Shown: positions 8,916 through 17,576, counted from the first letter of the stretch. The stretch: DNA of 64,000 nucleotides from Paucisalibacillus globulus DSM 18846 (GCF_000482485.1 NZ_KI519440.1:79939-143938); one strand, 5' to 3'. Notes: a model not told the origin generated them from the letters alone. A program made the numbers and translations.

Positions 8916-9785
8916 ATGTCTATTTCATTAGTGGTAAAAGAAGACACCAAGGATTACACACACCATGATCAACTATTTAAAGAATTAATTCATCATTTTT
9001 TCGAGGAATTCCTTGAAGCATTTTTCCCACAAGTACATCAGCACATTGACTTTACAACTATAACAGCATTGTCAGAAGAAATGTTCACAGATTTATTCGA
9101 AGGTGAAAGCCGTAGGGCAGATATTGTAATTGAAGCGAAGCATAAGGGTGAGGATACCATGCTTATAATCCATGTTGAACCACAGAGTTATCCTCAAAGT
9201 AAACCACCTTTTCATGAACGAATGTATCTTTATTACAGTCTTTTGTATAATAGGAATAGGAAACCAATTCTGCCTATTGCTGTTTTTAGCTATGATGAAA
9301 ATAGAACAGAAAAGGATGAATTTAATATCAAATTCCCGTATTTTCACGTATTAAAATTCAATTTTCTTAAAGTAGAATTACGAAAAACGAATTGGCGTGA
9401 ATATATAGAATCCAATAATCCGGTTGCTGCTGCTTTGCTAAGTAAAATGGGATTCACGGAAGAAGAAAGAGTTCAAGTTCGTTTGGAATTTCTTCGAATG
9501 ATGACTAGTATGGAGTTAAATCCAGCGAAGGAAAGATTAATTTTTGGCTTTTTTGAGCGGTACTTAAAATTAAATGAAAAGGAGGAGGCTATTCTTATGG
9601 AAAATATCAAGCATTTAGAAGAGGCGGATAAGATTATGGAACTCCCTATCTCCTGGGAAGAAAAAGGGAAAAAAGAAGAAAAGAAGAATATTGCCCGCAC
9701 AATGCTAGAAAATGGCTATCCAATTAAGGAAATTCAAAAGCTTACTGGTCTTAATCGCAACGAAATCGAAAAGCTCAATCCATAA
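8916..9785 (+). CDS. Rpn-family recombination-promoting nuclease / PD-(D/E)XK transposase-like
   Basis: 289 residues. The N-terminal half has the Rpn/PDDEXK_2 layout: DQLFKELIHHFFEEFLEAF, then RRADIVIEAKHKGEDTMLIIHVEPQSYP with the D...ExQ active-site pattern, then YYSLLY. The C-terminus is a charged helix ending in a short HTH-like segment, IKEIQKLTGLNRNEIEKL. Rpn proteins are DNA nucleases that raise recA-independent recombination and are often multicopy and mobile. The gene has AAGGATG upstream and its own terminator downstream, so it is probably separate from the replication cassette. Confidence 0.85.
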   Translation: MSISLVVKEDTKDYTHHDQLFKELIHHFFEEFLEAFFPQVHQHIDFTTITALSEEMFTDLFEGESRRADIVIEAKHKGEDTMLIIHVEPQSYPQSKPPFHERMYLYYSLLYNRNRKPILPIAVFSYDENRTEKDEFNIKFPYFHVLKFNFLKVELRKTNWREYIESNNPVAAALLSKMGFTEEERVQVRLEFLRMMTSMELNPAKERLIFGFFERYLKLNEKEEAILMENIKHLEEADKIMELPISWEEKGKKEEKKNIARTMLENGYPIKEIQKLTGLNRNEIEKLNP

Positions 9786-9788
9786 TAG

Positions 9789-9817
9789 AAAGGGGAGCTA
9801 ACACTCACTCCCCTTTC
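9789..9817 (+). terminator. hairpin after Rpn gene
   Basis: AAAGGGGAG pairs with CTCCCCTTT just after the Rpn stop. The T run is short, so termination is probable rather than certain. Confidence 0.55.
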
Positions 9818-9904
9818 GTACATATGAAAACTATGGTATGACTGCAACTCATTCGTAATAGTTTAAAGGGTCAGACCCTAAAATTCCGAGGTGCACAGGA
9901 TTAA

Positions 9905-10243
9905 GCAAGATATGATTATTTAAATTATTTAGGGGAATTGGAAAGGGTAGTCGTGGATAACCCTGGTACCAAAGGGTATTCCATATTGCTTACTAATGAT
10001 CATTTATACTGGAAACCATCACAAAAGGAAAATGCAGTGGATAGAGACTTTCATATTTATGATGGGCGAATTGTTTCTGAAATATGTTCGTGGAGTGAAG
10101 AAGCATCAAAAAGTACAACTTTGGGTAGGGAGGAACCAATAATATTTAATAATTCGTATCACATGAAATGGCAGCCTTATTTCTTATTCGGAAACAATAA
10201 AAATGAGGAATTTCGAGTGTTGATGAATGAAATTAGGAATTGA
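9905..10243 (+). pseudogene. 3' fragment of an unidentified gene
   Basis: The frame is open from just after a stop at 9902 to 10243 but has no convincing start; a TTG at 9938 lacks an RBS. The encoded ~112 residues are well-formed protein sequence (YDYLNYLGELERVV, GYSILLTNDHLYWKP, FLFGNNKNEEFRVL), reading like the C-terminal domain of a longer conserved protein. The 5' part is gone, and a small palindrome (AGGGTCAGACCCT) sits at 9868-9880 near the break. I do not recognise the family with confidence. Confidence 0.5.
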
Positions 10244-10429
10244 AGATTTGAATACCGAGTTTGCTATGGGAAATAAGGGGTAGAATTGTAGTGAAGTAAA
10301 TCATACCAACTTCACATTTTTAATAAAGCATAGTATAATATCTGTAAATTAGATTTCAATGAATAAAATAATACAGTAATACGAGGTGCTTATTGTGAGT
10401 GCGGTAGGTTCTAAATAGGAAAAAAATAA

Positions 10430-10500
10430 TGAAATAAATACGATGACAAAAGGGATTTATATGGATTTCATACCCTTTGTTTTGTCATGGATTTATTTCA
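10430..10500. repeat. long imperfect inverted repeat (hairpin)
   Basis: TGAAATAAAT-cgATGACAAAAGGG pairs with CCCTTTGTTTTGTCATGGATTTATTTCA, about 25 bp with few mismatches and an ~18-nt loop. It sits in a 612-bp gene-free stretch (10244-10855) and has no T run, so it is not an obvious terminator; a structured RNA or a MITE-like relic is possible. Confidence 0.6.
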
Positions 10501-10616
10501 ATACCTATGAAGATACCTACAATACTTTATAAAGCGTGTAATGATGTTGAAATAGCTTTCTTAACGATAGCTTATTTCATTGTATTTGCATATGACACAT
10601 GCCTTGTAAATGTAAC

Positions 10617-10645
10617 GAAAGCTGCGGTATCCTCGCAGCTTTTTT
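10617..10645 (+). terminator. Rho-independent terminator without upstream gene
   Basis: AAAGCTGCG pairs with CGCAGCTTT followed by T6. No gene precedes it on the + strand for 370 bp, so it may end a small RNA or be left over from a deleted gene. Confidence 0.65.
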
Positions 10646-10683
10646 GGTAGTTAGGAAAGTATAAAAAACTTTCCCCCGACATA

Positions 10684-10731
10684 AGAAAAACTAACACATT
10701 CGCTTGGGACTGAGCGAATGCGAGTTTTTCT
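10684..10731. repeat. strong hairpin upstream of MutS2-like gene
   Basis: AGAAAAACT...CATTCGCT pairs with AGCGAATG..AGTTTTTCT around an 8-nt loop. The U-rich 3' arm means it could work as a terminator in either direction. Confidence 0.55.
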
Positions 10732-10855
10732 AATTATAGGATAACAATCTTTTACACCTGCAAAAAATACCGTGTCAGATGTAAATTTCATTGGAATCTA
10801 ATGTGTAGGTATCTTCACGTATGATAAAAATAAATCATAGTGAGGAGAAATTATA

Positions 10856-12757
10856 GTGAATAGCATGACCTTTGAAAAGTTACAATACAACGAATTAAAA
10901 GGAATCGTTAAGTCTTATTGTGTAAGTGGACTAGGGAAAAACAGGATAGATAAATTGAAACCTAGCACAAGTATGAAAGTAGTTAAAAATCGTTTAAATG
11001 AAACGACTGAGGCACGCGCAATATTGGATGCAGTTGGTAATGTGCCATTTTTGGGAGTTTCTAATATTGAGAGTATTATTCAAAATCTTGAAAAAGGCAT
11101 GATACTGGATCCGAGCGATTTGGTTAGTGTATCGGATTTTTTAAGAGGTTGTCGGAAAATAAAAAAGTTTATGTTGGATAAAGTGTTCTTTGCACCTGTA
11201 ATCGCATCGTATGCAAATTCTATGTCTGAATTCAAACATGTGGAGGAAGAAGTTGACTTTTCAATTAAAGGAAATCGTATTGATTCAGCTGCAAGTAAGG
11301 AATTAAGACGAATAAGAAAAAATATTGATTCGGTTGAAGAAAAGATAAAGGACCGTTTAAATAAATATTTAAGTAATAGTACCAATAAGAAGTATATTCA
11401 AGAATTTTTTATTAGTAAGAAAGATGATCGATATACCATACCGATTAAAGCTTCGTTTAAAAATCAAGTTTTAGGAACAATTATTGAAGTTTCTTCTAAA
11501 GGATCAACGGTGTTTATCGAACCAAATACAGTTACAAAATTAAACGGAGAACTTGCAATACTGAAAGCTGAAGAAGCAATTGAAGAATATCAAATACTAG
11601 CTGCCTTATCAGGAATGATCTTAGAGAACTTGGATGATATCAAGATTAATCTGGATCTTATTAGTCAATATGATATGGTTTTTGCAAAAGCGAAATTCAG
11701 CAAACATATCGACGGAATAGAGCCCAATTTAAATGATATTGGTTATATAAAATTAGTTAGCTGTAAACACCCACTTTTATCAGGGGATGTTGTACCCCTT
11801 CATTTTGAAATTGGTGAAGATTACCGTAGCTTAATTGTTACGGGGCCAAATGCTGGTGGGAAAACGATTGTTCTCAAAACAATAGGATTAGTAACATTGG
11901 CAACAATGTCAGGTTTTCACATTACTGCGGATAAGGAGACAGAAATTTCGGTTTTTGAAAATATCTTTGTAGATATTGGTGACAATCAAAGTATCGAAAA
12001 TGCACTTAGTACATTTTCATCTCATATGAAAAATCTTTCCGAAATAATGAGTGTATCTAATAATCATTCTCTCTTACTATTTGATGAAATAGGAAGTGGT
12101 ACAGAACCCAATGAGGGAGCGGCAATTGCGATTTCAATTCTAGAAGAATTTTATCATATGGGTTGTATTACAGTTGCAACAACACACTATGGAGAAATAA
12201 AACGGTTCTCAGAAATGCATAATGATTTTATGAATGCTGCCATGCAATTTAATAGTGAAACATTAGAACCAAAATATAAGTTGATGATAGGTAAATCAGG
12301 GGAAAGTAATGCCCTTTGGATTTCTAAAAAGATGAATATACGAGAAAATGTGCTACAAAGAGCTAAAGAATATATGGGAAATAAAGAATATCAGTTAGAC
12401 ATGGTGAATGAAGGTAAAATAAGGAAACCTAAAATCAGCAATGAGAAAACCAAAGAGAAGTATGAATTTAAGAAAGGGGATCGTGTGAAATTATTAGACC
12501 ATAATGACTATGGAATTGTGTATAAAGAAATAGACAATTTCAATCAAGTTGTCGTGTTCTATAACGGAGAGTTTATCAATGTAAATGAAAAGCGACTTGC
12601 ACTAGAAGTACGAGCGCAGGAATTATATCCAGAGGGATATGATTTAGAAACATTGTTTATCGATTACCATACACGGAAAATGCAGCATGATATAGAACGC
12701 GGTTCAAAAAAAGCACTTCGTAAAATTCAAAAGGAAATTCGAAAGAACAAAGACTAG
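10856..12757 (+). CDS. MutS2 paralogue lacking the Smr domain
   Basis: 633 residues from GTG 10856 (AGGAG 8 nt upstream). Order: N-terminal MutS2-like core/lever helices, a clamp region (ISKKDDRYTIPIKASFKNQ), and the ATPase with Walker A TGPNAGGKT, Walker B LLLFDEIGSGTEP and THYGEIK. After the ATPase there is a KOW/Smr-linker-like strand (FKKGDRVKLLDHNDYGIVY) and a basic tail, but no C-terminal Smr nuclease domain; housekeeping MutS2 is ~785 residues. MutS2 binds branched DNA and rescues collided ribosomes using the Smr domain, so this shortened paralogue cannot do both. It sits alone between terminators, in accessory DNA. Confidence 0.8.
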   Translation: MNSMTFEKLQYNELKGIVKSYCVSGLGKNRIDKLKPSTSMKVVKNRLNETTEARAILDAVGNVPFLGVSNIESIIQNLEKGMILDPSDLVSVSDFLRGCRKIKKFMLDKVFFAPVIASYANSMSEFKHVEEEVDFSIKGNRIDSAASKELRRIRKNIDSVEEKIKDRLNKYLSNSTNKKYIQEFFISKKDDRYTIPIKASFKNQVLGTIIEVSSKGSTVFIEPNTVTKLNGELAILKAEEAIEEYQILAALSGMILENLDDIKINLDLISQYDMVFAKAKFSKHIDGIEPNLNDIGYIKLVSCKHPLLSGDVVPLHFEIGEDYRSLIVTGPNAGGKTIVLKTIGLVTLATMSGFHITADKETEISVFENIFVDIGDNQSIENALSTFSSHMKNLSEIMSVSNNHSLLLFDEIGSGTEPNEGAAIAISILEEFYHMGCITVATTHYGEIKRFSEMHNDFMNAAMQFNSETLEPKYKLMIGKSGESNALWISKKMNIRENVLQRAKEYMGNKEYQLDMVNEGKIRKPKISNEKTKEKYEFKKGDRVKLLDHNDYGIVYKEIDNFNQVVVFYNGEFINVNEKRLALEVRAQELYPEGYDLETLFIDYHTRKMQHDIERGSKKALRKIQKEIRKNKD

Positions 12758-12850
12758 AGTTAGAAAACTTCTTCAACTTTCTAATCTAGAACTTTGTATT
12801 CAAATCATAATTGGTTTGATTCGTTAGGAAAAACTTTTCGCACGTATAGA

Positions 12851-12890
12851 AAAACCTGTATTCACTAAAGGATAAGTGAATACAGGTTTT
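12851..12890. terminator. bidirectional terminator between converging genes
   Basis: A perfect 16-bp stem, AAAACCTGTATTCACT / AGTGAATACAGGTTTT, lies between the MutS2-like gene (+) and arr (-). A's and T's flank both arms. Confidence 0.85.
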
Positions 12891-12916
12891 CATGATATTT
12901 TAATAAATTATCGAGA

Positions 12917-13333
12917 TTAATCGTATATAACAGCCTTACCTTCTTCACGTAACTTCTCTAAAGATGTAAGCATATGATTTATTTGTTCATCAGAATGTCT
13001 TTCCCATGAACCTAATTCAGCTAGTATTTTCAGAGGAGATTTAGACCGATAAGAACGTGTTGGATTTCCCGGGAATCTTTTGTCCGTTACGTTCGGGTCA
13101 TTTTCAAATTCACCTAATGGTTCTACAAGATAAATTCTTTCCTTTGCTTTCGATTTTGCTAATTCTGCACCCCATTTAGCTGCTTCTAATGTTGCGGTGA
13201 AGTATATGTGGTTTGACTTTTTATCTTGATAGTTGGATACATGTTGAGGTACTAATAAATCTCCAATCTTTAGTTCTGCTTTTGTACCATGAAAAAAGGG
13301 ACCATTGTCTAAGACAGCTTTATTATCATTCAT
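12917..13333 (-). CDS. arr: rifamycin ADP-ribosyltransferase Arr
   Basis: 138 residues from ATG 13333 (AGAGGTG upstream); extension to 13414 adds an unrelated leader. It has the whole Arr pattern: FFHGTKAELKIGDLL (H15), SNHIYFTATLEAAKWGAELA (Y44), IYLVEPLGEFENDPNVTD (D79), FPGNPTRSYRS and KILAELGSW. The H/Y/D triad sits where Arr enzymes place it. Arr transfers ADP-ribose from NAD+ to the ansa-chain hydroxyl of rifampicin and inactivates it. Length equals that of the family. It is a single gene between terminators; its natural role may also be ADP-ribosylation of other targets. Confidence 0.92.
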   Translation of the reverse strand: MNDNKAVLDNGPFFHGTKAELKIGDLLVPQHVSNYQDKKSNHIYFTATLEAAKWGAELAKSKAKERIYLVEPLGEFENDPNVTDKRFPGNPTRSYRSKSPLKILAELGSWERHSDEQINHMLTSLEKLREEGKAVIYD

Positions 13334-13534
13334 ACTGATACACCTCTTTAATTTGATTTGATATACAGTATAGTTTATAAAGAACAAAAAATGTAGTCTA
13401 TAAATATTCTTCAAGGAGTGGTAAAATATAAGTATAGAGATTAAATTGGTCGGTTCACCTACTACATATATAATCCAAAGTAAAAAGCAGTTTATCTACG
13501 GATCCTTATTCCATATTATATAGAATATTCATCC

Positions 13535-13577
13535 AAGGCATTTGTTCACATCAAAGAACAAATGCCTTCTTTTTTTG
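13535..13577 (+). terminator. orphan Rho-independent terminator
   Basis: AAGGCATTTGTTC pairs with GAACAAATGCCTT, followed by CTTTTTTT. The nearest upstream gene (arr) is on the other strand, so no annotated + strand transcript uses it. Confidence 0.75.
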
Positions 13578-13638
13578 TATGGAAATAATATACATATAAA
13601 AGTGTTTAATTAATATCAATAGAAAGGGCGGAAATTTA

Positions 13639-14475
13639 TTGAAGAGACTAGGGGTATTCATTTTTATAGTAATGACGTTTTTTTACTTCCTTGTTGCTTG
13701 TGCTTCTTCAGATAATACAGGAAGTAAAGAATTAGAACAAGACAAAAAGGGGACAGAAAGTGTAGAAAGTAAACAAGAAGATGAGAGTGAGGAAACAAAG
13801 GAAGAAGATATAGAAAGTACAGAAGAGGAAACAGAATCCGAGAAAGCAGACACTAAGGAATATGCAGCCTGTAAAGGTATATTGTTTTCAGTCGGGGAAG
13901 AAATTGACGGGCGTGTTTTAGCGGATTGTGTGATTGAGGCGATGCTTGTCCAGCAAACAGGAACACATATTGTGAAGGATGAGAGTGGTATTACGACTAC
14001 CGTAGATTTTAAATGGGATCCTCATTTTTCACTTGCTACACATAACGATGAATTTTCTGTCGTTCTTAAAGAAGATACTGGCTGGATGAAGACGTTGGAT
14101 GGAAGGTGGATACAAGAGGACCCAAACTCCACTCATCCAGAAACCATAACGGCAAATGCCGTTATCAATGGGTATCGTGTATTTGCAGATCCACGTTTTA
14201 TTGGTGAATTTTTGGCGATGGTCAACACGTGGACCGTTGCTGGTGAAGAACCAGTACCAGATGCAGATTCTTTTGCAGATAAGGCATGGAAACTAACCAC
14301 TGATGATGTGATTGATATGGAAATTTCTGTTGTATCTGACTTGGAGTTTTGGATAACCAGTGATTATCTAGGTGCATATTTTGTTGCGACTGGAACCATG
14401 GGAAATGTTAGTGCAAGAACCTCTAATACGTTCACACAATGGGGAGGCGAGGTTGATATTCCGGAGCCAGAATAA
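13639..14475 (+). CDS. secreted lipoprotein of unknown function
   Basis: 278 residues from TTG 13639 (GGGCGG upstream). Signal peptide with lipobox FLVACASS, so acylated at the cysteine near residue 21. Next is a ~45-residue Glu/Ser/Lys spacer that would span the wall, then a compact domain of ~200 residues containing two cysteines (YAACKGI, VLADCVIE), which may form a disulfide. The domain is beta-rich (THIVKDESGITTTVDFKW, GTMGNVSARTSNTFTQWGG). I do not recognise the family. A short acidic frame at 14520-14638 after an AGGAGG but without a start codon may be a broken neighbour. Confidence 0.75.
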   Translation: MKRLGVFIFIVMTFFYFLVACASSDNTGSKELEQDKKGTESVESKQEDESEETKEEDIESTEEETESEKADTKEYAACKGILFSVGEEIDGRVLADCVIEAMLVQQTGTHIVKDESGITTTVDFKWDPHFSLATHNDEFSVVLKEDTGWMKTLDGRWIQEDPNSTHPETITANAVINGYRVFADPRFIGEFLAMVNTWTVAGEEPVPDADSFADKAWKLTTDDVIDMEISVVSDLEFWITSDYLGAYFVATGTMGNVSARTSNTFTQWGGEVDIPEPE

Positions 14476-15253
14476 AACGCTGTTACGATTTGGAAAAAGG
14501 CACAGAAAATGGAAAAGTAAGGAGGTAACTGAACAGACAGGTGAAAAAGAAGAACAAACGGCGGGAGAACAATTTAAAGAAGTTGATGATAATCTAGATG
14601 TAGAGAGATTTAAAACTGAAGATATCAATGAACAGTAGTAGCTCGAATCGTGGATTTATAGAATTCGACATAATATGATTATTTCCGAGGAAATAATCAT
14701 GAAATATAACTTTCTTTTGCAATAGGAAACGATTATATTCATGTATTCACTAGGATGGATGGACGTTTAATCTATCGCCTTGTTCCACGTTTGCTTGGTA
14801 CTCGATAAATCCAATTATTAGTATGGCTATTTATTAAGAAAGCCTTTGTTTATAGACGAAAATAGCCATTTACCTTTAGGCATGATAATGCTCCCTTTCA
14901 GTAAAAAAATACACTAAATCCCTCTTTGTACGTAAAGGTGAAACAACCCGTGAAAAACCGCATAGTTAGAAATGTATAGAAATGCTCTGTTATCCTCCGT
15001 TTAATTACGAATTCAAATGTAATCACATCCCGAATTTGTCGTATTTTGACAAACTTTGGGATGTGATAGTGTTTTTAATCCAAAAGTCACGGTTCCAAAC
15101 TACCATTATTGATTTTGATGCCTTATCTGGATTGAAATTTGATCATGTTAAAAGTACTATTATAGGTAATATGAATTTACTGACAAATGTTACCATATTT
15201 CTTTATGGTGTATTTAGACGGAACACAATCAAATTTAAAAAGGGGGACCTCAA
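14476..15253. other. intergenic region with gene scraps and hairpins
   Basis: 778 bp. A palindrome-like hairpin (ATGATTATTTCC / GGAAATAATCAT) is at 14675-14700. An open stretch at 14708-14809 encodes FAIGNDYIHVFTRMDG then RLIYRLVPRLLGTR before a stop, with no start; it could be the 3' end of a lost gene. Another inverted repeat (ATGGCTATTT / AAATAGCCAT) is at 14823-14868. A 91-codon frame at 14982 has no RBS and crosses the terminator below. Confidence 0.45.
15021..15076 (+). terminator. terminator ahead of the LXG operon
   Basis: AATCACATCCC...TGTC pairs with GACA...GGGATGTGAT, followed by GTGTTTTT. It shields the LXG operon from upstream transcription, so the operon promoter should lie in 15077-15240. 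Confidence 0.65.
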
Positions 15254-15535
15254 ATGAGTGGAGAAATTAAACTTGTGGATGGACCTATCAAACAAGGGAT
15301 AAGCCAATTAAATGGTTCCACAAGGGCGTTAGTTACTTCTTTTTATTCTTTTCAAAAAGGAGATAACACGTTAGATATGGTTGATTCATTACTAGAAATA
15401 AACCAGTCCTTTGAAGATGTACTCATCACCTACCGCGAAATCATGGTAAAGCATGCTGGGATGACAGAAGAGGCGATTGTTTCACTACAAGAAACAGAAA
15501 AATTGGTGGCATCTGGTATACGATTAATAAAATAA
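15254..15535 (+). CDS. LXG-toxin partner, YwqI/YxiC-like (DUF5344)
   Basis: 93 residues; AGGGGG lies before ATG 15254. The all-helical sequence (IKLVDGPIKQGISQLN ... EETEKLVASGIRLI) resembles the small YwqI/YxiC proteins encoded just upstream of LXG toxins. Those small partners bind the LXG helical domain and are needed for type VII (ESX/Ess) export. It is the first gene of the toxin operon. Assignment relies on size, position and the terminal motif pattern. Confidence 0.8.
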   Translation: MSGEIKLVDGPIKQGISQLNGSTRALVTSFYSFQKGDNTLDMVDSLLEINQSFEDVLITYREIMVKHAGMTEEAIVSLQETEKLVASGIRLIK

Positions 15536-15585
15536 GTTGGATTAGACGGCTTAATTACTGTTCAATAAAATGTGAGGTGATTTTC

Positions 15586-16008
15586 ATGTCAGCGGACCTA
15601 TATAGTATTAACTCCCAACTGTGGCAAATCCAAAGTTCCATCTGGGCTAGCAAGCAACAGTTGGAGCAGAAGAAGGAAGAATTACGGCGTTTAATGCAAG
15701 CTTTATCTGATTTAAGGCAAAACAAAAGTGATTTTATTACTATGAAAAGAATTTGTATCGAACCAGAGCTAACCCCAAAAACACTCCACGGAGACCATGC
15801 TAATAAACTAGACACCTTCAGAAAGAACGAACTCCAAGTAAGTTTTCTAGCCATTCCAAATGAGCAAATAAGTTCTGCAGAAACTACCATAAGCAATAAG
15901 ATTCTTAGTGTTCAAAATGAAATAGCTGCCCTTGAAAGTAGTATTGCTGGGTTAGAATCGAGCTACGCTTATCTTGTAAATCAAAAACAAATTCTGGAAA
16001 AGGCTTAA
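15586..16008 (+). CDS. LXG-toxin partner, YwqH-like (DUF5082)
   Basis: 140 residues from ATG 15586 (GAGGTG 7 nt upstream). Two long helices flank a linker, with coiled-coil heptads at 20-50 and 100-140 (SKQQLEQKKEELRRLMQAL, IAALESSIAGLESSYAYL). This matches YwqH/DUF5082 proteins, the second small chaperone-like partner of LXG toxins. It lies between the DUF5344 gene and the toxin, the usual order in Bacillus, and would travel with the LXG domain to the type VII secretion machine. No T7SS core gene is in the window. Confidence 0.8.
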   Translation: MSADLYSINSQLWQIQSSIWASKQQLEQKKEELRRLMQALSDLRQNKSDFITMKRICIEPELTPKTLHGDHANKLDTFRKNELQVSFLAIPNEQISSAETTISNKILSVQNEIAALESSIAGLESSYAYLVNQKQILEKA

Positions 16009-16048
16009 AACATCCAACTAAATTCTTTCCCATAATGGAGGTGGGGAC

Positions 16049-17572
16049 ATGATGATTTTAGATGCGAAAAGTTTACTATCAAGTATCGATAAAACAACAC
16101 TGGGAATTAACTCACTCTATAATCAAATATCAGCTATCCAACGAGCAGTTAGAGATTTTTCTGCACTTGATGATGTACTGAAAGGTTCAGGGGGAACAGC
16201 AATCCGTTCCTTTTACAGTGATGGCCATCAACCTTTTTTAATCTTTCTCTTTCAATCACTAGTGGACTATAAAAATGTTTTGTCAGATATCCAATCAGCT
16301 ATTGAATCTTATGAGTCACATGCCAATGGATTTGTAAGGCAGGATTTTCTAGAAAGCGATATTACAAATGGTTTGGAAAATGTAAAGAAACGAACAATTG
16401 AATTGACTGCTGATGCAAATAGTATCTTACAACGTGTTCAAGACCTTGTTGCAGTAAGTAAAATTGATGAATCAGAGGTTGTTGATACAGTAAGACGTGG
16501 AAATGAAAAAGTACGAAATATGATAGAGGAACTGAAGATATTGGATAGTTATGGTGTTTCCCGTTTGGAGAAAACGAAGGATAATCTGCAGACGATGAAG
16601 AGTTATATCTCGGAATTGGATGCAAAGTTTACTAGTGGGGGTGCACTTACTGACTTTAATGCAAAAGCAATGCAGGGACTTACTTCATATAGCACCATCA
16701 TGGATGGTATCTACAATAAAGAAAGTTCAGAAAGCACCACGTTAGATGGAAAAACAATTGAAACCATGCCAATCTATGAGATTGGGAAGGCTAAAGATGC
16801 AGAGTTAGAAGGAATTAGTGAAGATGCAAAGGAGATTGTGAATCTAGCATTTAAGGATTTAGAGAATGGTGTAATTGATAGACAAGAGTTTTTGAGAATT
16901 CTTCTTGGAATGACTAGTCTTGAAAGAGATATAGCAGAAGGAAAAGTGGAGACCGAGGTTGAGGTAACATTACTAGAATATGTTGAAAAAAATCAAAAAA
17001 CAATTGCCATGAACGGGTATGCCGAGTTAATAGGGAAACTCATTAACGATCTAGGTAAGGAAGTTGTTGGTACTGGTCAATCTTTAAAGAAATTTCCTGT
17101 TTCCTTACAGTGGGCACATAAGGCTGGAGATGCTGTGATTAAACATGGGAAAAATATTGCGGGTGCGGGTACGGTCCTTGGTGGAGTAGCCATGGTCGGA
17201 GGATTTAGTATTGGTATGTATGATGATATAGCGAACAACGGTAAGACGGTTGGGGAAGCTATTGCGCATAATGGAGCGGCAGCAGGTGTTGGGTTGGCAA
17301 CAAATACAATTATTACAGCATCAATTGTAGGATTAGCTTCGAATCCAGTTGGCTGGGCTGTAATCGGAGGTGTTGCAACAGGGTTATTTGTAACATCCCT
17401 CTTTAATGTAGCATATGAAAATAATTGGTTAGGTATACAAGACGGCCTAGATTGGATTGGTGGAAAAATAGATAGCACTTGGGAAACTACTAAAGAAATT
17501 GCCACCAATGTCGGGGAGGCTATTAAGGATGGCTTGAATGCCATAAATCCATTGAAATGGGGATGGTGGTAA
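16049..17572 (+). CDS. LXG-domain polymorphic toxin with membrane-active C-terminus
   Basis: 507 residues. Residues 1-~230 form the helical LXG targeting domain (ILDAKSLLSSIDKTT, FYSDGHQPFLIFLFQSL). A helical linker follows. Residues ~370-452 are strongly hydrophobic and rich in glycine/alanine with GxxxG spacing (AGAGTVLGGVAMVGG, SNPVGWAVIGGVATGLF), and the protein ends KWGWW. There is no nuclease or NADase motif. The closest model is S. aureus TspA or streptococcal TelE, type VII toxins that depolarise membranes. The following genes encode membrane proteins, as expected for immunity against such a toxin. GAGGTGGGG precedes ATG 16049. Confidence 0.85.
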   Translation: MMILDAKSLLSSIDKTTLGINSLYNQISAIQRAVRDFSALDDVLKGSGGTAIRSFYSDGHQPFLIFLFQSLVDYKNVLSDIQSAIESYESHANGFVRQDFLESDITNGLENVKKRTIELTADANSILQRVQDLVAVSKIDESEVVDTVRRGNEKVRNMIEELKILDSYGVSRLEKTKDNLQTMKSYISELDAKFTSGGALTDFNAKAMQGLTSYSTIMDGIYNKESSESTTLDGKTIETMPIYEIGKAKDAELEGISEDAKEIVNLAFKDLENGVIDRQEFLRILLGMTSLERDIAEGKVETEVEVTLLEYVEKNQKTIAMNGYAELIGKLINDLGKEVVGTGQSLKKFPVSLQWAHKAGDAVIKHGKNIAGAGTVLGGVAMVGGFSIGMYDDIANNGKTVGEAIAHNGAAAGVGLATNTIITASIVGLASNPVGWAVIGGVATGLFVTSLFNVAYENNWLGIQDGLDWIGGKIDSTWETTKEIATNVGEAIKDGLNAINPLKWGWW

Positions 17573-17576
17573 TTAT

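Larger units (their letters stand above)
10508..10817. repeat. 310-bp segment bounded by a perfect 14-bp inverted repeat
   Basis: TGAAGATACCTACA at 10508-10521 is repeated in reverse complement, TGTAGGTATCTTCA, at 10804-10817. Between them are three further hairpins (10549-10580, 10617-10645, 10684-10731). No ORF of note is inside. The layout suggests a non-autonomous insertion or a structured leader upstream of the MutS2-like gene. Confidence 0.5.

Noticed and set aside
14372..14638. 88-codon frame overlapping the end of the lipoprotein gene
   Set aside because: Most of it is a shadow of the lipoprotein frame; the part after AGGAGG at 14520 has no start codon.
14982..15257. 91-codon frame upstream of the DUF5344 gene
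   Set aside because: No RBS, it crosses a terminator hairpin and ends in the next gene's RBS.
15254..17572. T7SS core (EssB/EssC/YukE) genes
   Set aside because: None found in the window; only LXG partners and toxin are present.
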